NCBI GenBank assembly: GCA_036307825.1
Contig: JAXJWW010000108.1
Span: forward strand, 1 to 40,801
Source: RGIG9060 sp036307825
GTDB taxonomy: Bacteria > Spirochaetota > Spirochaetia > Treponematales > Treponemataceae
Length of the DNA stretch: 40,801 nt
Reading direction: 5' to 3'
Below, in pieces: positions 1 through 9,201 of this stretch. Every line of letters begins with the position of its first letter. The first letter of the stretch is position 1. The notes below the pieces were generated by a model. That model searched no databases. It saw nothing but the letters and a program-made list of their open reading frames with translations, and was not told where the DNA came from. Both the position numbers and the translations under genes were made by a program.

Positions 1-1
1 G

Positions 2-1444
2 ATTAAATATAAGATTGACTGTTTGCAAATTGGTGCAAGAAATATGCAGAACTTTGAACTTCTAAAAAAAGTTGGTGCTGTAAATATTCCTGTAATTTTA
101 AAGCGAGGAATTTCTGCAACAATTGAAGAATGGCTTATGGCTGCTGAATATCTTTTGTCTTCAGGCGCTGAAAATGTTATTTTGTGTGAACGCGGAATCC
201 GTACTTACGAAAAAGCAACTCGTAACACTTTAGACTTGTCTGCTATTCCTGTGTTGCGTTCTTTAACTCATCTTCCTATTATTGTTGACCCAAGTCATGC
301 TGTTGGAATTAGAGATAAAGTTCCACCGATGGGCTTAGCCGCAGTTTCAGCAGGTGCAGACGGAATTATTGTTGAAGTTCATTGTAATCCTGAAAAAGCA
401 TTTTCTGACGGAGCGCAAACTCTTTATCCTGAGCAATTTGATAAATTGATGCGAGACATTGATGTTCTTGCTCCAGTTGTTGGAAAAGAAACAACTCGTA
501 TCAGAAATAATTTTTCTTGTTCTGCTTGTGAAGTTGAATTGCCAAAAAATAAAAAATCTGATTCTGTAACTTGTGCTTTTTCTGGAAGTAGAGGAGCGTA
601 TGCAGAAATTGCAATTCAACATTATTTTGATAAACAATGTGAAAGTTTGTCTTGTGCAAATTTTAGAGAAGTTTTTCAATCTGTAATTGAAGGAAAATCC
701 GATTACGGTATGATTCCTATTGAAAATTCTTTAGCAGGTTCAGTTTACGATAACTACGATAATTTAATTCGATTTGCAGATGTTTCAATTTGTGGAAGTA
801 TCAAATTAAGAATTGAACACGCACTTATTGGAACAAAGGAAACTTCTGAAAGTTCTATAAAAACGGTTTATTCTCATCCACAAGGATTTGCTCAATGTTC
901 TGAATTTTTAGCAAAGCATCCTGATTGGAATTTAGTTGAATGTTCTTCAACTTCTGAAGCTGCTTGTTTAGTTGCAAATAAAAATTCTTCTGATTGTGCA
1001 GCAATCGCTTCTGGTCTTGCTGCTGATGTTTCTAAACTTGGAATAATTAAAACCGGAATCGAAGATGATCCTCGTAACTATACAAGATTCATTGTTATAA
1101 AAGCAAATAATACATCTGGTACAGAAAATTTATCTTCTGTAATTGCTGATAGTTCTAATGGAATGAAGTTAGCATCTGTTGCTTTTACTACAAAAAATGA
1201 ACCTGGTGCTTTGATGAATTGTCTTGAAATTTTCCATAAATCTTCAATGAATTTAACTCGTCTAGAATCTCGTCCAATTCATGGTCAGCCTTGGCGATAT
1301 ATGTTCTATGTTGATATAGTTTTGAAAGAATCAAATTGCGAAGGCAAAGAAATTTCTGAAGAAGCATTGTACAAAGTAATTAACGAATTAAAAACTCAAA
1401 CAGAAGATGTTAGATTATTAGGTGTTTATTCAGAAATGAATTAA
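2..1444 (+). CDS. DAHP synthase-prephenate dehydratase fusion, 5' partial
   Basis: The frame is open to the left edge, so the start lies outside the window. The visible N-terminal part is the C-terminal half of a class I-beta DAHP synthase, the first shikimate-pathway enzyme: QIGARNMQNF, then DPSHAVG, VEVH and SDGAQ, which carry metal- and substrate-binding residues in this family. After a short linker (about bases 480-570) comes a prephenate dehydratase domain (FSGSRGAYAE; catalytic NYTRF motif near base 1080). A C-terminal ACT domain follows with GALM and ESRP, the phenylalanine-binding motifs of PheA. One chain therefore holds the entry step of aromatic synthesis and the phenylalanine-committing step. 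Phenylalanine feedback through the ACT domain is expected from the family. Whether a chorismate mutase domain precedes the synthase cannot be seen. ilvN follows 14 bases after the stop. Confidence 0.93.
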   Translation: MKYKIDCLQIGARNMQNFELLKKVGAVNIPVILKRGISATIEEWLMAAEYLLSSGAENVILCERGIRTYEKATRNTLDLSAIPVLRSLTHLPIIVDPSHAVGIRDKVPPMGLAAVSAGADGIIVEVHCNPEKAFSDGAQTLYPEQFDKLMRDIDVLAPVVGKETTRIRNNFSCSACEVELPKNKKSDSVTCAFSGSRGAYAEIAIQHYFDKQCESLSCANFREVFQSVIEGKSDYGMIPIENSLAGSVYDNYDNLIRFADVSICGSIKLRIEHALIGTKETSESSIKTVYSHPQGFAQCSEFLAKHPDWNLVECSSTSEAACLVANKNSSDCAAIASGLAADVSKLGIIKTGIEDDPRNYTRFIVIKANNTSGTENLSSVIADSSNGMKLASVAFTTKNEPGALMNCLEIFHKSSMNLTRLESRPIHGQPWRYMFYVDIVLKESNCEGKEISEEALYKVINELKTQTEDVRLLGVYSEMN

Positions 1445-1458
1445 TTTTGAGGTGTAAT

Positions 1459-1956
1459 ATGAAAAGATATGTGTTATCAGTTCTTGTAGAAAATCATGCT
1501 GGTGTTCTTAGTCGTGTATCAGGATTATTCAGTCGTCGTGGTTACAATATCGACAGTTTAACTGTAGGCGAAACTTTTAATCCTGAACAATCAAGAATGA
1601 CAATTGTTGTTCGTGGCGATGAATATATTTTGGAACAAATCGAAAAACAACTTTCAAAATTGGTAGAAGTTATTTCTATTAAGCATTGTGAACTTTCAGA
1701 AACCGTTGTAAGAGAAATGGCTTTGATAAAAGTAAATGCAAGTGCAATGAATCGTGTTGGTGTTATTGAAACTGCAAATATTTTTAGAGCTCACATAGTT
1801 GATGTTGGTATTGATTCTGTAATTGTTGAAGTTACAGGTAGCGAAGATAAAATTGCAAGTCTTATTCGTTTGCTTGAACCTTTTGGAATTTTAGAACTTG
1901 TTAGAACTGGACTTACTGCAATGACTCGTGGCGAACAAGTTTTAGGCGATAACTAA
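1459..1956 (+). CDS. ilvN: acetolactate synthase small (regulatory) subunit
   Basis: A 165-residue protein with an N-terminal ACT domain (SVLVENHAGVLSRVSGLF, GYNIDSLTVG) and the IlvN C-terminal domain (REMALIKV, LEPFGILELVRTG), the usual length and order for the family. It binds the large subunit IlvB and gives valine feedback in branched-chain amino acid synthesis; ilvB is not in this window. I chose ATG 1459 because GAGGTG lies just upstream; an in-frame TTG at 1447 has no such support. It follows the aromatic fusion gene by 14 bases and is probably cotranscribed with it, an odd pairing of aromatic and branched-chain regulation. A strong hairpin follows. Confidence 0.95.
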   Translation: MKRYVLSVLVENHAGVLSRVSGLFSRRGYNIDSLTVGETFNPEQSRMTIVVRGDEYILEQIEKQLSKLVEVISIKHCELSETVVREMALIKVNASAMNRVGVIETANIFRAHIVDVGIDSVIVEVTGSEDKIASLIRLLEPFGILELVRTGLTAMTRGEQVLGDN

Positions 1957-1979
1957 AGAAAAATTTTTTGTTTAATTAA

Positions 1980-2030
1980 ACCTCCAAAAAATAACTTTTT
2001 TAGGTTATATCTTTTGGAGGTATTTTTTTT
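1980..2030 (+). terminator. rho-independent terminator after ilvN
   Basis: ACCTCCAAAA (1980-1989) pairs with TTTTGGAGGT (2012-2021). An inner ATAAC/GTTAT pair extends the stem, and eight T residues follow at 2023-2030. It ends the plus-strand unit. The minus strand has only a weak T tract (TTTAATT) after the same hairpin, so it is at best a partial terminator for the convergent efflux operon, whose stop codon touches the T tract. Confidence 0.85.
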
Positions 2031-3465
2031 AGAAAAATAATTTTTCGCCACAAATAAATGCGGCAGTAGAACAAGCTCCAGCTAAAGATAATTTATTTTG
2101 TACAAGTTCAATTTCTGCTGTGTTTCTATCAATCTTTGCTTGAAGTAAATCTTTTTCAGAACCGTAACCAGAATTAAAAAGTTGTTCCTGTTGCTTTATT
2201 TTGGAATCTAATGTTTCAATTTTTAATTTCTGATATTCAATTTTTGATAACGCTAAATCGATGATATTAAATTGTTCTTGTAATTTTTGTTTTATCGAAA
2301 GTTCTGCATCAGTGTAATTTATATTTGCAGTTTCTTCTTTGCTTTGATTCTTTTTAATTTCATTTAATTTTTTACCACCATCCCAAACTGTTGTTTTTAA
2401 TGCAACTGTAAAATTTGTTGTGTAGTCGTCTTGTCTAAACCAGTCTTTTTCGATAAATGGAAATCTTGAACCGCCATATCCTAAACTTATTTTTAACGCA
2501 AAGTCAGGTTTCCAATAAACAGAAGCTTGTGCAATCTGTGTTGAAAACTGGCTAATCTGTTCTAGATTTTTTAAAATAGTAAATGTTTCTTGTTTTGTGT
2601 CTAAAGCTTTTTCTAATAATTCTTTTCTGTCTTGATTTGCAAATTCGTAAAATTTATTTTCGTCTGGTATAAAGTTTATATCTTCTAAAGATAAATTTTG
2701 GTTTCCTGTCATTTTTTGAATGCTTAATAGTAAATTAAAAAATTGTTCTTTAATTTCTTGTTGAACTATATTTATTTGTTGTGCATTAATTTTTGCTTCT
2801 AAAACATCTTGATTTAATAGCAATCCATTTTTTTGTGCATCTTCAGAAATTTTTACAAGTTTGTTTGCAAGTTCATCTTGAGTTTTTAATAAATTTTCAA
2901 TTTGTAATAAATAAAATAAACTAACAATTCTTGTGTTAAGTTCTGTTTGTAATTGTTTTTCTTTAGAAGAAATTTGAAGTAATTTTATTTCAGAAACTTT
3001 TTCGTAAAGTTTGATGGCAGTTTTTAATTTTCCCCAAGTGTAAATTGGTTGTGTTACATCAAGTTGAAAAGAATAAAATGTATTTTCCATTCCATCAAAT
3101 AAAGTGATGTATTGTCCTGTTTGTGTTGGAGAATAAGATTCTGGCCAAGAAATAGAATTTAAAATATCATCAACATTTAAAACAATACTATCGATTGGCG
3201 GATTTAAAAAATATGTTCCAGAAACTGTTAAATCAATTGTTGGTCCTAAACCTGCTTTTGCATTTTTAACATCAATTAAACTTTGCTGATATTCTTGATT
3301 TAAAATTTTTAATTCACTATTGTTTATCTTTAATTGTTTTAATAAATCTTCTAGTGAAAATTCTTTTTTATTATTTGTGTCATTTGTTTGTAAAATATTT
3401 TCTTGACAAAAAATAAATGAGAAAAAATTTATTATTAAAATAATACAAAAAAGTTTTTTTATCAT
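2029..3465 (-). CDS. TolC-family outer membrane efflux protein
   Basis: A 478-residue protein with an N-terminal signal peptide (MIKKLFCIILIINFFSFIFC) followed by long, Gln/Glu/Lys/Leu-rich helical stretches. These form the two-repeat pattern of the OEP/TolC fold (for example QLDVTQPIYTWGKLKTAI near residue 130 and a second repeat with TVWDGGKKLNEIKKNQ near 365). It should form the outer-membrane exit duct of the efflux system encoded just upstream. Its ATG overlaps the stop of the preceding lipoprotein gene in an ATGA, so the two are translationally coupled. It is the last gene of the four-gene minus-strand operon. Substrate cannot be told from sequence. Confidence 0.9.
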   Translation of the reverse strand: MIKKLFCIILIINFFSFIFCQENILQTNDTNNKKEFSLEDLLKQLKINNSELKILNQEYQQSLIDVKNAKAGLGPTIDLTVSGTYFLNPPIDSIVLNVDDILNSISWPESYSPTQTGQYITLFDGMENTFYSFQLDVTQPIYTWGKLKTAIKLYEKVSEIKLLQISSKEKQLQTELNTRIVSLFYLLQIENLLKTQDELANKLVKISEDAQKNGLLLNQDVLEAKINAQQINIVQQEIKEQFFNLLLSIQKMTGNQNLSLEDINFIPDENKFYEFANQDRKELLEKALDTKQETFTILKNLEQISQFSTQIAQASVYWKPDFALKISLGYGGSRFPFIEKDWFRQDDYTTNFTVALKTTVWDGGKKLNEIKKNQSKEETANINYTDAELSIKQKLQEQFNIIDLALSKIEYQKLKIETLDSKIKQQEQLFNSGYGSEKDLLQAKIDRNTAEIELVQNKLSLAGACSTAAFICGEKLFF

Positions 3466-4697
3466 AAAGCTAAAGTTCCAACTTCTGAAAAATTATTTAA
3501 TAGTCCAAGATTTTCTGATGTTTTATCGCTACGAATTGTTTTTGTTTGGAATTTATCTGTAGAATCAATTTTGCTTTCTGAACTTCCGCAATCTATTACA
3601 ATATAAATTTCTTTTGTTGAATATTTTTCTGCGTAGGAATTATTTATCCAAGTTGCACCTGTTCCTAAATTTGAAAATTTTCCATGAATTATTTTAGAAC
3701 CGTTTGCACCATCACCTTGTTGATAAGTTGTAACTTCGCTTGATGCAGTTTCAAAAATTTGTAATTTATTTTCTGAATTTAAATATGCTAAAAATATTTT
3801 TTGGTTATCATCACTTGTTGTTTCAATTTCTGTTGCTGTACCATTTCCATTTAATTGAATTTGACCTTGTAATGTTGGAACTGATAATTCAAAAGGTTTT
3901 ACATAAATATCTGTTGTCATTGTTGAACCTTCAACTTGAACAATATATGATTCTTCATTTTCTAAAAAACTATAATTTGAATTTGCTTTATCAAAATTAC
4001 ATTGTTTATATTTTTGATTTGTTCCAGTTTGATAAACATTGATTTTTATTTTTGGTTTATTTTCTGTTGTTCCAGAAATAAATCTTGGATAAGAAATTTT
4101 TATATTTCCGTTTCCTGAGATTGTTTGTTTATAAGTTTTTGTTGAATTTTTTTGTGGAACTAAAATTGAAACTTCCAGTGGTTCTGAAATTAAATTTTCT
4201 GTTCCTGCATCAATTACATTTACATTTAATATTGTAGATAAATTTATTTTTTTTATTTCTTGATAAACAACATTTGAAGTTGAGTCTGACATAATGATTA
4301 CAGGATTTTCATTTTTTGTTAATCCGTAGTCAGAATGATAAAATAATAAATAGATTGTACAATAATCTGCTGTCTTTCCAAAATCTGGAAAATAAGCATC
4401 CCATACAACTTTGTTAATTGTAAAAGTTCCATCGGAATTTGTTGTTGTGTGTCCAATATAATATTTATCATCACTTGGAGAAAATCTTGTATCAGATTTA
4501 TAGGCAGTAAAATCAGCATCGCGTTTTTTTTCGTTTACATAAGCGTAAACTTCAACATCTGCAATTCCTTCTTTTGGATTTGTTGTACTTTCTGCATCAA
4601 CAACTTTTCCGCTAACACCAGCTGAAAAAACTGATGAACATGAATTTACTGTTAGTAAAAAAATAATTGTTAATAAAAATAAAATTTTAGTTTTCAT
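3462..4697 (-). CDS. lipoprotein of unknown function in RND efflux operon
   Basis: A 411-residue protein with a lipoprotein signal (TVNSC, lipidated Cys20). Residues about 27-115 resemble a carboxypeptidase-regulatory-like (Ig-like beta sandwich) domain: a GVSGKVVDAE opening, a VEVYAYV strand and a NSDGTFTINKVVW closing strand. The remainder is Thr/Ser/Asn-rich and probably all beta; I do not recognise it. It sits between the pump and TolC genes, overlapping the pump end by 11 bases and the tolC start by 4, so it is firmly inside the operon. Tripartite RND operons normally contain no such gene. It may be a surface or periplasmic accessory, or a binding subunit; no catalytic motif is visible. 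Confidence 0.8.
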   Translation of the reverse strand: MKTKILFLLTIIFLLTVNSCSSVFSAGVSGKVVDAESTTNPKEGIADVEVYAYVNEKKRDADFTAYKSDTRFSPSDDKYYIGHTTTNSDGTFTINKVVWDAYFPDFGKTADYCTIYLLFYHSDYGLTKNENPVIIMSDSTSNVVYQEIKKINLSTILNVNVIDAGTENLISEPLEVSILVPQKNSTKTYKQTISGNGNIKISYPRFISGTTENKPKIKINVYQTGTNQKYKQCNFDKANSNYSFLENEESYIVQVEGSTMTTDIYVKPFELSVPTLQGQIQLNGNGTATEIETTSDDNQKIFLAYLNSENKLQIFETASSEVTTYQQGDGANGSKIIHGKFSNLGTGATWINNSYAEKYSTKEIYIVIDCGSSESKIDSTDKFQTKTIRSDKTSENLGLLNNFSEVGTLAL

Positions 4698-7600
4698 CTT
4701 TTATATCCTCATTGAATTTATTTTCTTGTTTATTTTTTTCTGTCATAAAATATAAAACAGGAATTATAAAAAGTGTGATAATTGTTGAAGTTAAAAGTCC
4801 GCCAGAAATTGCTTGTCCAAGAGGTGCATAGATTTCAGCACCTTCACCTTTTGCCATTGCCATAGGAACAACTCCTAACATGGTTGTAAGTGTTGTCATT
4901 AAAATCGGTCTAACACGACTTGCTGAACCTGTAATTATAATTTCTTTTAATGTTTGATTATTTTCATTTTTGGAACTTTCTAGATTTTGTTGTCTTAAAA
5001 GATTTATGTAGTCAATCAAAATGATTCCATTATTTACAACAACACCAGCTAGTGCAATTATTCCCATTAAAGAAATCAAACTTAAAGTTGAGCCAAAAAT
5101 CATAAGTCCTAAAACAACACCGATTAAACAAAATGGAATTGTTCCCATAACTAAAAGTGGTTGTTTAAATTTTTCAAATTGTAAAACCATAACAGTATAA
5201 ACTAAGAAACAAGCAATAAATAATGCGCTAATCATTGGAGGAATTGCATCTCCTAGTAATTCCATAATTCCACCGGTTTTACTTTTTACACCTTCTTTTA
5301 ATGGATGTAAATTTAAATATTCATTTACTCTTGTTGCAACTCCTGAAGTATCTTCGCTAACTAAGGTTGCAGAAATTGTAACAGTCTTGGCTCTGTCTGA
5401 ATGATTTATTTGTGAAATGCTTTGATTAATTTTTGTATTTGAAATTGAATCAAAAGAAATATTTTTTCCACTTAGAGATTTTATGTTTATGTTAGAAATT
5501 GTGTCCTTTGTAATTTGTTTGTCTGTAATATCTGATTCTAATTTTATTGAATATCTATTTCCATTTTCATCGGTGAATTTTCCTGAGTTCATTCCAGAAA
5601 AAAGAATTGCACTTGTAATTCCTGCTTCGTAACTTGTAATTCCTAAAGAACTCATGTATTCATGACTCATATCCATAACTAAAGTTGTATTATCAAAAGA
5701 AGTATCAACATTTGTTGTTACAACTTCAATATCAGTTTTCAAAAAATCTTCGATGCGGTTTGCTTCTGATAATAAAAGGTTCATGTCTTCGCTTACAAGT
5801 GTAAGTCCGTATCCACCACCTCCAGAAACATATCCAACTAATTTATCAAATCCACCGTTGCTAACTTTTACTTTTGCATCTGGAATATTTGAAGATAAAA
5901 GTTTTTGTGTTTCCAAAATTATTGTGTGGATTCTTCTTGTTCTTTCTGAAACAGGAACTAAAACAATATGAGCATAACCTGCATTAGGTGAATCTCCTGC
6001 TGCCATTCCTCCAGAGTTACCTGAATAATAAACAGCAGTTTTAATTTCTGGGATTGCATTTGAAATTAATTTTTCAGATTGTTTCATCCTTAATTCTGTT
6101 TCTTCTAATGATTGACCAATTGGAAATTCTAAATAAACATAAAAGTCTGAGTTATCAGTTGAAGGAATAAATGCAATTCCTAATGCACCAATTAAAATTA
6201 CAGAAATTATTAAAAGTGAAATTGAAATTACTAAAACAAATTTTCCGTTTTGTAAAATCCAAGATAAAACTTTTTTGTATGCAGTTTCAATCTTTGTAAT
6301 TCCCTTGTTAAAAATAGTTTCCTTTTTTATTTTTGCTCCAGAAGGATTTAATAATTGTTTCATCAAAAATGGAACTACAATTAATGCAACTAAAACAGAA
6401 GCAATAAGTGAAAGAATAATTGTTAATGAAACATCTTTTAAAATTTTTCCAACGATACCACTTAATCCAACAATTGGAAAAAATACAACTACAGTTGTTG
6501 TTGTACTTGCAAAAATTGAAGAAGCAACTTCGCTTGAGCCTTTGTAAATTGAATCTTCAACTGAATAAAGTTGTGTTCCATCTGATTTTTTTGCAGAATA
6601 ATATCTGTAAACTTGTTCTATCATAACGATAGAACCATCTACAATCATTCCTAATGCAACAACAATTCCGGAAAGACTCATTAAGTTAATTGTAATGCCT
6701 AATAATTTCATTCCGATAAATGTAAATAAAATTGAAAGTGGAATTGAAATTCCGATAATCATTGTTGAGCGAGAATCATTTAAAAATAAAAACAAAACTA
6801 TGATTGCCATAATTACTCCAGAAATTCCAGAAGTAATTACAGTTGAAAGTGAAGCGCTAATTGTTCTTGAGTCATCACTTATGATATTATATTTTAAAGT
6901 TCCATTAGTTGACTTTTCTGATTCTGCTAAAACTTTTTTTGCTTCTTTTACAATTTTCATTACATTCCCATCGGAACGTTTTGTAATATCAACTACAACA
7001 ATGTTTTCTTTTCCATCAGTTACAATTACATCATCTTTGGGATAAATCAATTCAATATCTGCAATGTCTTTTAATCTGATGATTACATTTTCATCTCCTG
7101 TACCAACAGGAAGATTTTGTATATCTTGAATCGAAGAAAATCCTCCGCTAAATCTTACATCAATAGTTTTACTTTCGTATTCAGCATTCCCTACAGGAAG
7201 ATTTACATTTCCGTAATTTACAATTTGATAAACTTGTGCAACAGGAATTCCTTTTGCAGTTAAATCTTTTGTTCGTAATTTAATATTTACTTGTAACTCT
7301 TTGCTACCAGAAACTGTAACTTCAGAAACTCCAGAAATACTTGTAAGTTGTGGTTTTAAAGTTTTATTAACATATTCGGTAACTCGTCCTAAATCTTTTC
7401 CACCTTCTACAGAAAAAGTTAAAACTGGCAACATTGAAACACCCGCAACAAATGCGTTTGGAGTTTCTATTCCCTCGGGAAGGTCTTTCATCTTTTGTGT
7501 TATTCTGTGGCGAACTTCTGATAGTTGGTCGTTTGCATCAACTCCATCTTGAAAAGAAATTGTAATTAAACTAACAGAGTTTGAAGAAGAACTTGAAATG

Positions 7601-7836
7601 TTTTTAAAATTTGGAAGTGTAACAAAATCATTTTCTAAAATGTTTGTAACATCTTGTTCAACATCTTCAGCTCCTGCGCCAGGATAAATTGTTAGTACCA
7701 TAACTTCTGGCATAGAAATATCACTCATAAATGCAATGTTCATTCCAGTAACAGAAATAATTCCAAAGGCTACAAGTACAATAAGAATCATTCCAATAAC
7801 GGCAGGATGTTTTACAGAAAATTTTGCTATATTCAT
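4687..7836 (-). CDS. RND efflux transporter permease (AcrB/SwrC-like)
   Basis: A 1049-residue inner-membrane pump of the usual RND length, with a first membrane helix at about 12-32, two large periplasmic loops and two six-helix bundles. The family start (FSVKHPAVIGMILIVLVAFG) and porter-domain motifs (YPGAGAEDVEQDVT, VSGSKELQVNI) are clear. In helix 4 the proton-relay pair reads VDGSIVMIE, so the first Asp is kept and the second is Gly. In helix 10 the sequence is VVVNNGIILIDY, without the AcrB-type lysine. This matches the SwrC-like group better than classic HAE1 pumps. Its ATG overlaps the stop of the adaptor gene by 4 bases. Likely exports drugs, lipids or other amphiphiles; the substrate is unknown. 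Confidence 0.93.
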   Translation of the reverse strand: MNIAKFSVKHPAVIGMILIVLVAFGIISVTGMNIAFMSDISMPEVMVLTIYPGAGAEDVEQDVTNILENDFVTLPNFKNISSSSSNSVSLITISFQDGVDANDQLSEVRHRITQKMKDLPEGIETPNAFVAGVSMLPVLTFSVEGGKDLGRVTEYVNKTLKPQLTSISGVSEVTVSGSKELQVNIKLRTKDLTAKGIPVAQVYQIVNYGNVNLPVGNAEYESKTIDVRFSGGFSSIQDIQNLPVGTGDENVIIRLKDIADIELIYPKDDVIVTDGKENIVVVDITKRSDGNVMKIVKEAKKVLAESEKSTNGTLKYNIISDDSRTISASLSTVITSGISGVIMAIIVLFLFLNDSRSTMIIGISIPLSILFTFIGMKLLGITINLMSLSGIVVALGMIVDGSIVMIEQVYRYYSAKKSDGTQLYSVEDSIYKGSSEVASSIFASTTTTVVVFFPIVGLSGIVGKILKDVSLTIILSLIASVLVALIVVPFLMKQLLNPSGAKIKKETIFNKGITKIETAYKKVLSWILQNGKFVLVISISLLIISVILIGALGIAFIPSTDNSDFYVYLEFPIGQSLEETELRMKQSEKLISNAIPEIKTAVYYSGNSGGMAAGDSPNAGYAHIVLVPVSERTRRIHTIILETQKLLSSNIPDAKVKVSNGGFDKLVGYVSGGGGYGLTLVSEDMNLLLSEANRIEDFLKTDIEVVTTNVDTSFDNTTLVMDMSHEYMSSLGITSYEAGITSAILFSGMNSGKFTDENGNRYSIKLESDITDKQITKDTISNINIKSLSGKNISFDSISNTKINQSISQINHSDRAKTVTISATLVSEDTSGVATRVNEYLNLHPLKEGVKSKTGGIMELLGDAIPPMISALFIACFLVYTVMVLQFEKFKQPLLVMGTIPFCLIGVVLGLMIFGSTLSLISLMGIIALAGVVVNNGIILIDYINLLRQQNLESSKNENNQTLKEIIITGSASRVRPILMTTLTTMLGVVPMAMAKGEGAEIYAPLGQAISGGLLTSTIITLFIIPVLYFMTEKNKQENKFNEDIKDEN

Positions 7837-8954
7837 TTTATTTCTTCCGAATTATTTTCTGGCAATAAATTTTTTTCGGAATTTACAACTGTAACTTTTT
7901 GTCCGTCAAAAACAAAACCTTGTCCGTTTATAACAAAAGATTCATTTTGTAATTCTGATGGAATCATAAAAAATTTATCATCACGAATTTGAGTAGAAAA
8001 ACTTCTGTATTGAACAGTTTGATTTTCTTCATTATAAGTATAACAACTTCCGTCAACTTTTAAAACTTCAAGAGGAAGAGTTGGAACATTTTTATATTCT
8101 GCATAATTTACAATTACATCAACATACATTCCCGGTCTAAACAAATCTAAATTGTTTGTTAAATTAAATACAACTTGAAAAGTTTTTGATTCTGGTTGAA
8201 TGTAAGGTGAAATTGTGTCAATTGTTGCTACACTAGAAGTATCTTCAGAAAAACCATCAAGTCCAGGACGCTTAATAATTGCAGAAATTTTTGTTTTGTC
8301 TTGATTGAAAAGATCAAAATATTTTTCTGGAACATTTAATCGTACAACTTGCTTTGATAAATCTGCAATAATTGCAAGAGGCTGTTGTGTGCTTCCGATA
8401 CTTCCCTTTGCTAAAGGTGCCATTAAAACAGTTCCTGTTGAAGGTGAAGTTACTTCGGTATAACTCATTTGTAAAATTGCTAAATCATATTGAGCCTTAG
8501 CGGCATCTCGCTGCGCTTTTGATGAATCATAATTTTGTTGAGTTGCGGCGTTTGCTTTGTAAAGATTTTCTACTCGTTCAAAAGTGCTTTGGTAACCAAG
8601 GTAAGCCGCCTTTGCTTGTAACATTTGTTGCTTGTAAGGCTCATCATCAATTTTTGCAATTAATTCGCCCTTGTTAATTTTCATTCCAGATTTTATAGGA
8701 TATTCCATAATCGTTCCAGATACAAAAGGAACAACAGGAATCATATCCAAAGCTTCTACATATCCTGAAATTGAAATCGACTGATTTATATCTTTGTTTT
8801 CTGGCTTGATTATTTCAACTGCCGGCGGTGGAGAAGTGTAGCCTTCAGTTTCTTTTTTAGAAAAATTTAAAATGATAAAAACGACAAGTACAAAAATTAC
8901 AGCAAAAATTCCGTATTGAATAAAAAGTTTTGATTTAGGATTTTCATTTTTCAT
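7833..8954 (-). CDS. RND periplasmic adaptor (membrane fusion protein)
   Basis: A 373-residue HlyD/AcrA-type adaptor. A membrane anchor (about residues 11-32) is followed by the split lipoyl/barrel-sandwich domain (PVVPFVSGTIMEYPIKSG and YTEVTSPSTGTVLMAPLAKG) around an alpha-helical hairpin (QAKAAYLGYQSTFERVENLY to AKAQYDLAILQM). A beta-barrel domain completes it. I chose ATG 8954 because a GGAAG ribosome binding site lies 7 bases upstream; an in-frame start at 9032 would add 26 residues without one. It is the first gene of the efflux operon and lies directly behind a recognisable promoter. Confidence 0.92.
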   Translation of the reverse strand: MKNENPKSKLFIQYGIFAVIFVLVVFIILNFSKKETEGYTSPPPAVEIIKPENKDINQSISISGYVEALDMIPVVPFVSGTIMEYPIKSGMKINKGELIAKIDDEPYKQQMLQAKAAYLGYQSTFERVENLYKANAATQQNYDSSKAQRDAAKAQYDLAILQMSYTEVTSPSTGTVLMAPLAKGSIGSTQQPLAIIADLSKQVVRLNVPEKYFDLFNQDKTKISAIIKRPGLDGFSEDTSSVATIDTISPYIQPESKTFQVVFNLTNNLDLFRPGMYVDVIVNYAEYKNVPTLPLEVLKVDGSCYTYNEENQTVQYRSFSTQIRDDKFFMIPSELQNESFVINGQGFVFDGQKVTVVNSEKNLLPENNSEEIK

Positions 8955-9014
8955 TAAAACACTTCCTACAAAAAAGTAAAAGTAAAAAGCAAGTTGATTT
9001 TTAGGTATGTAATA

Positions 9015-9043
9015 AATATACTCGTGTAACAAATAAAAATCAA
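9015..9043 (-). promoter_or_regulatory. promoter of the efflux operon, within an inverted repeat
   Basis: Read on the minus strand: TTGATT (9043-9038), a 17-base spacer, and TATATT (9020-9015), about 60 bases before the adaptor ATG. A perfect 10-bp inverted repeat, TTGATTTTTA at 8994-9003 and TAAAAATCAA at 9034-9043, encloses the promoter; its right arm contains the -35 box. A repressor site or leader structure is possible. Confidence 0.6.
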
Positions 9044-9201
9044 TAAAATATGTTTATATTATGGAAGAAATTGTTAAAAATATGTTATAAAAATTAGAAA
9101 AATGAGTAAATTCCAAAGTTAGATTAAAGATATAAAATAAGTTGTGTTTTACTTTATGTTGGGATAAACTGTGAAGAGTGTTAGATTTAAGGAATAAATT
9201 T

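Noticed and set aside
5753..7552. Several plus-strand frames inside the RND pump gene
   Set aside because: They are antisense shadows of a well-conserved pump, with no ribosome binding sites or known domains.
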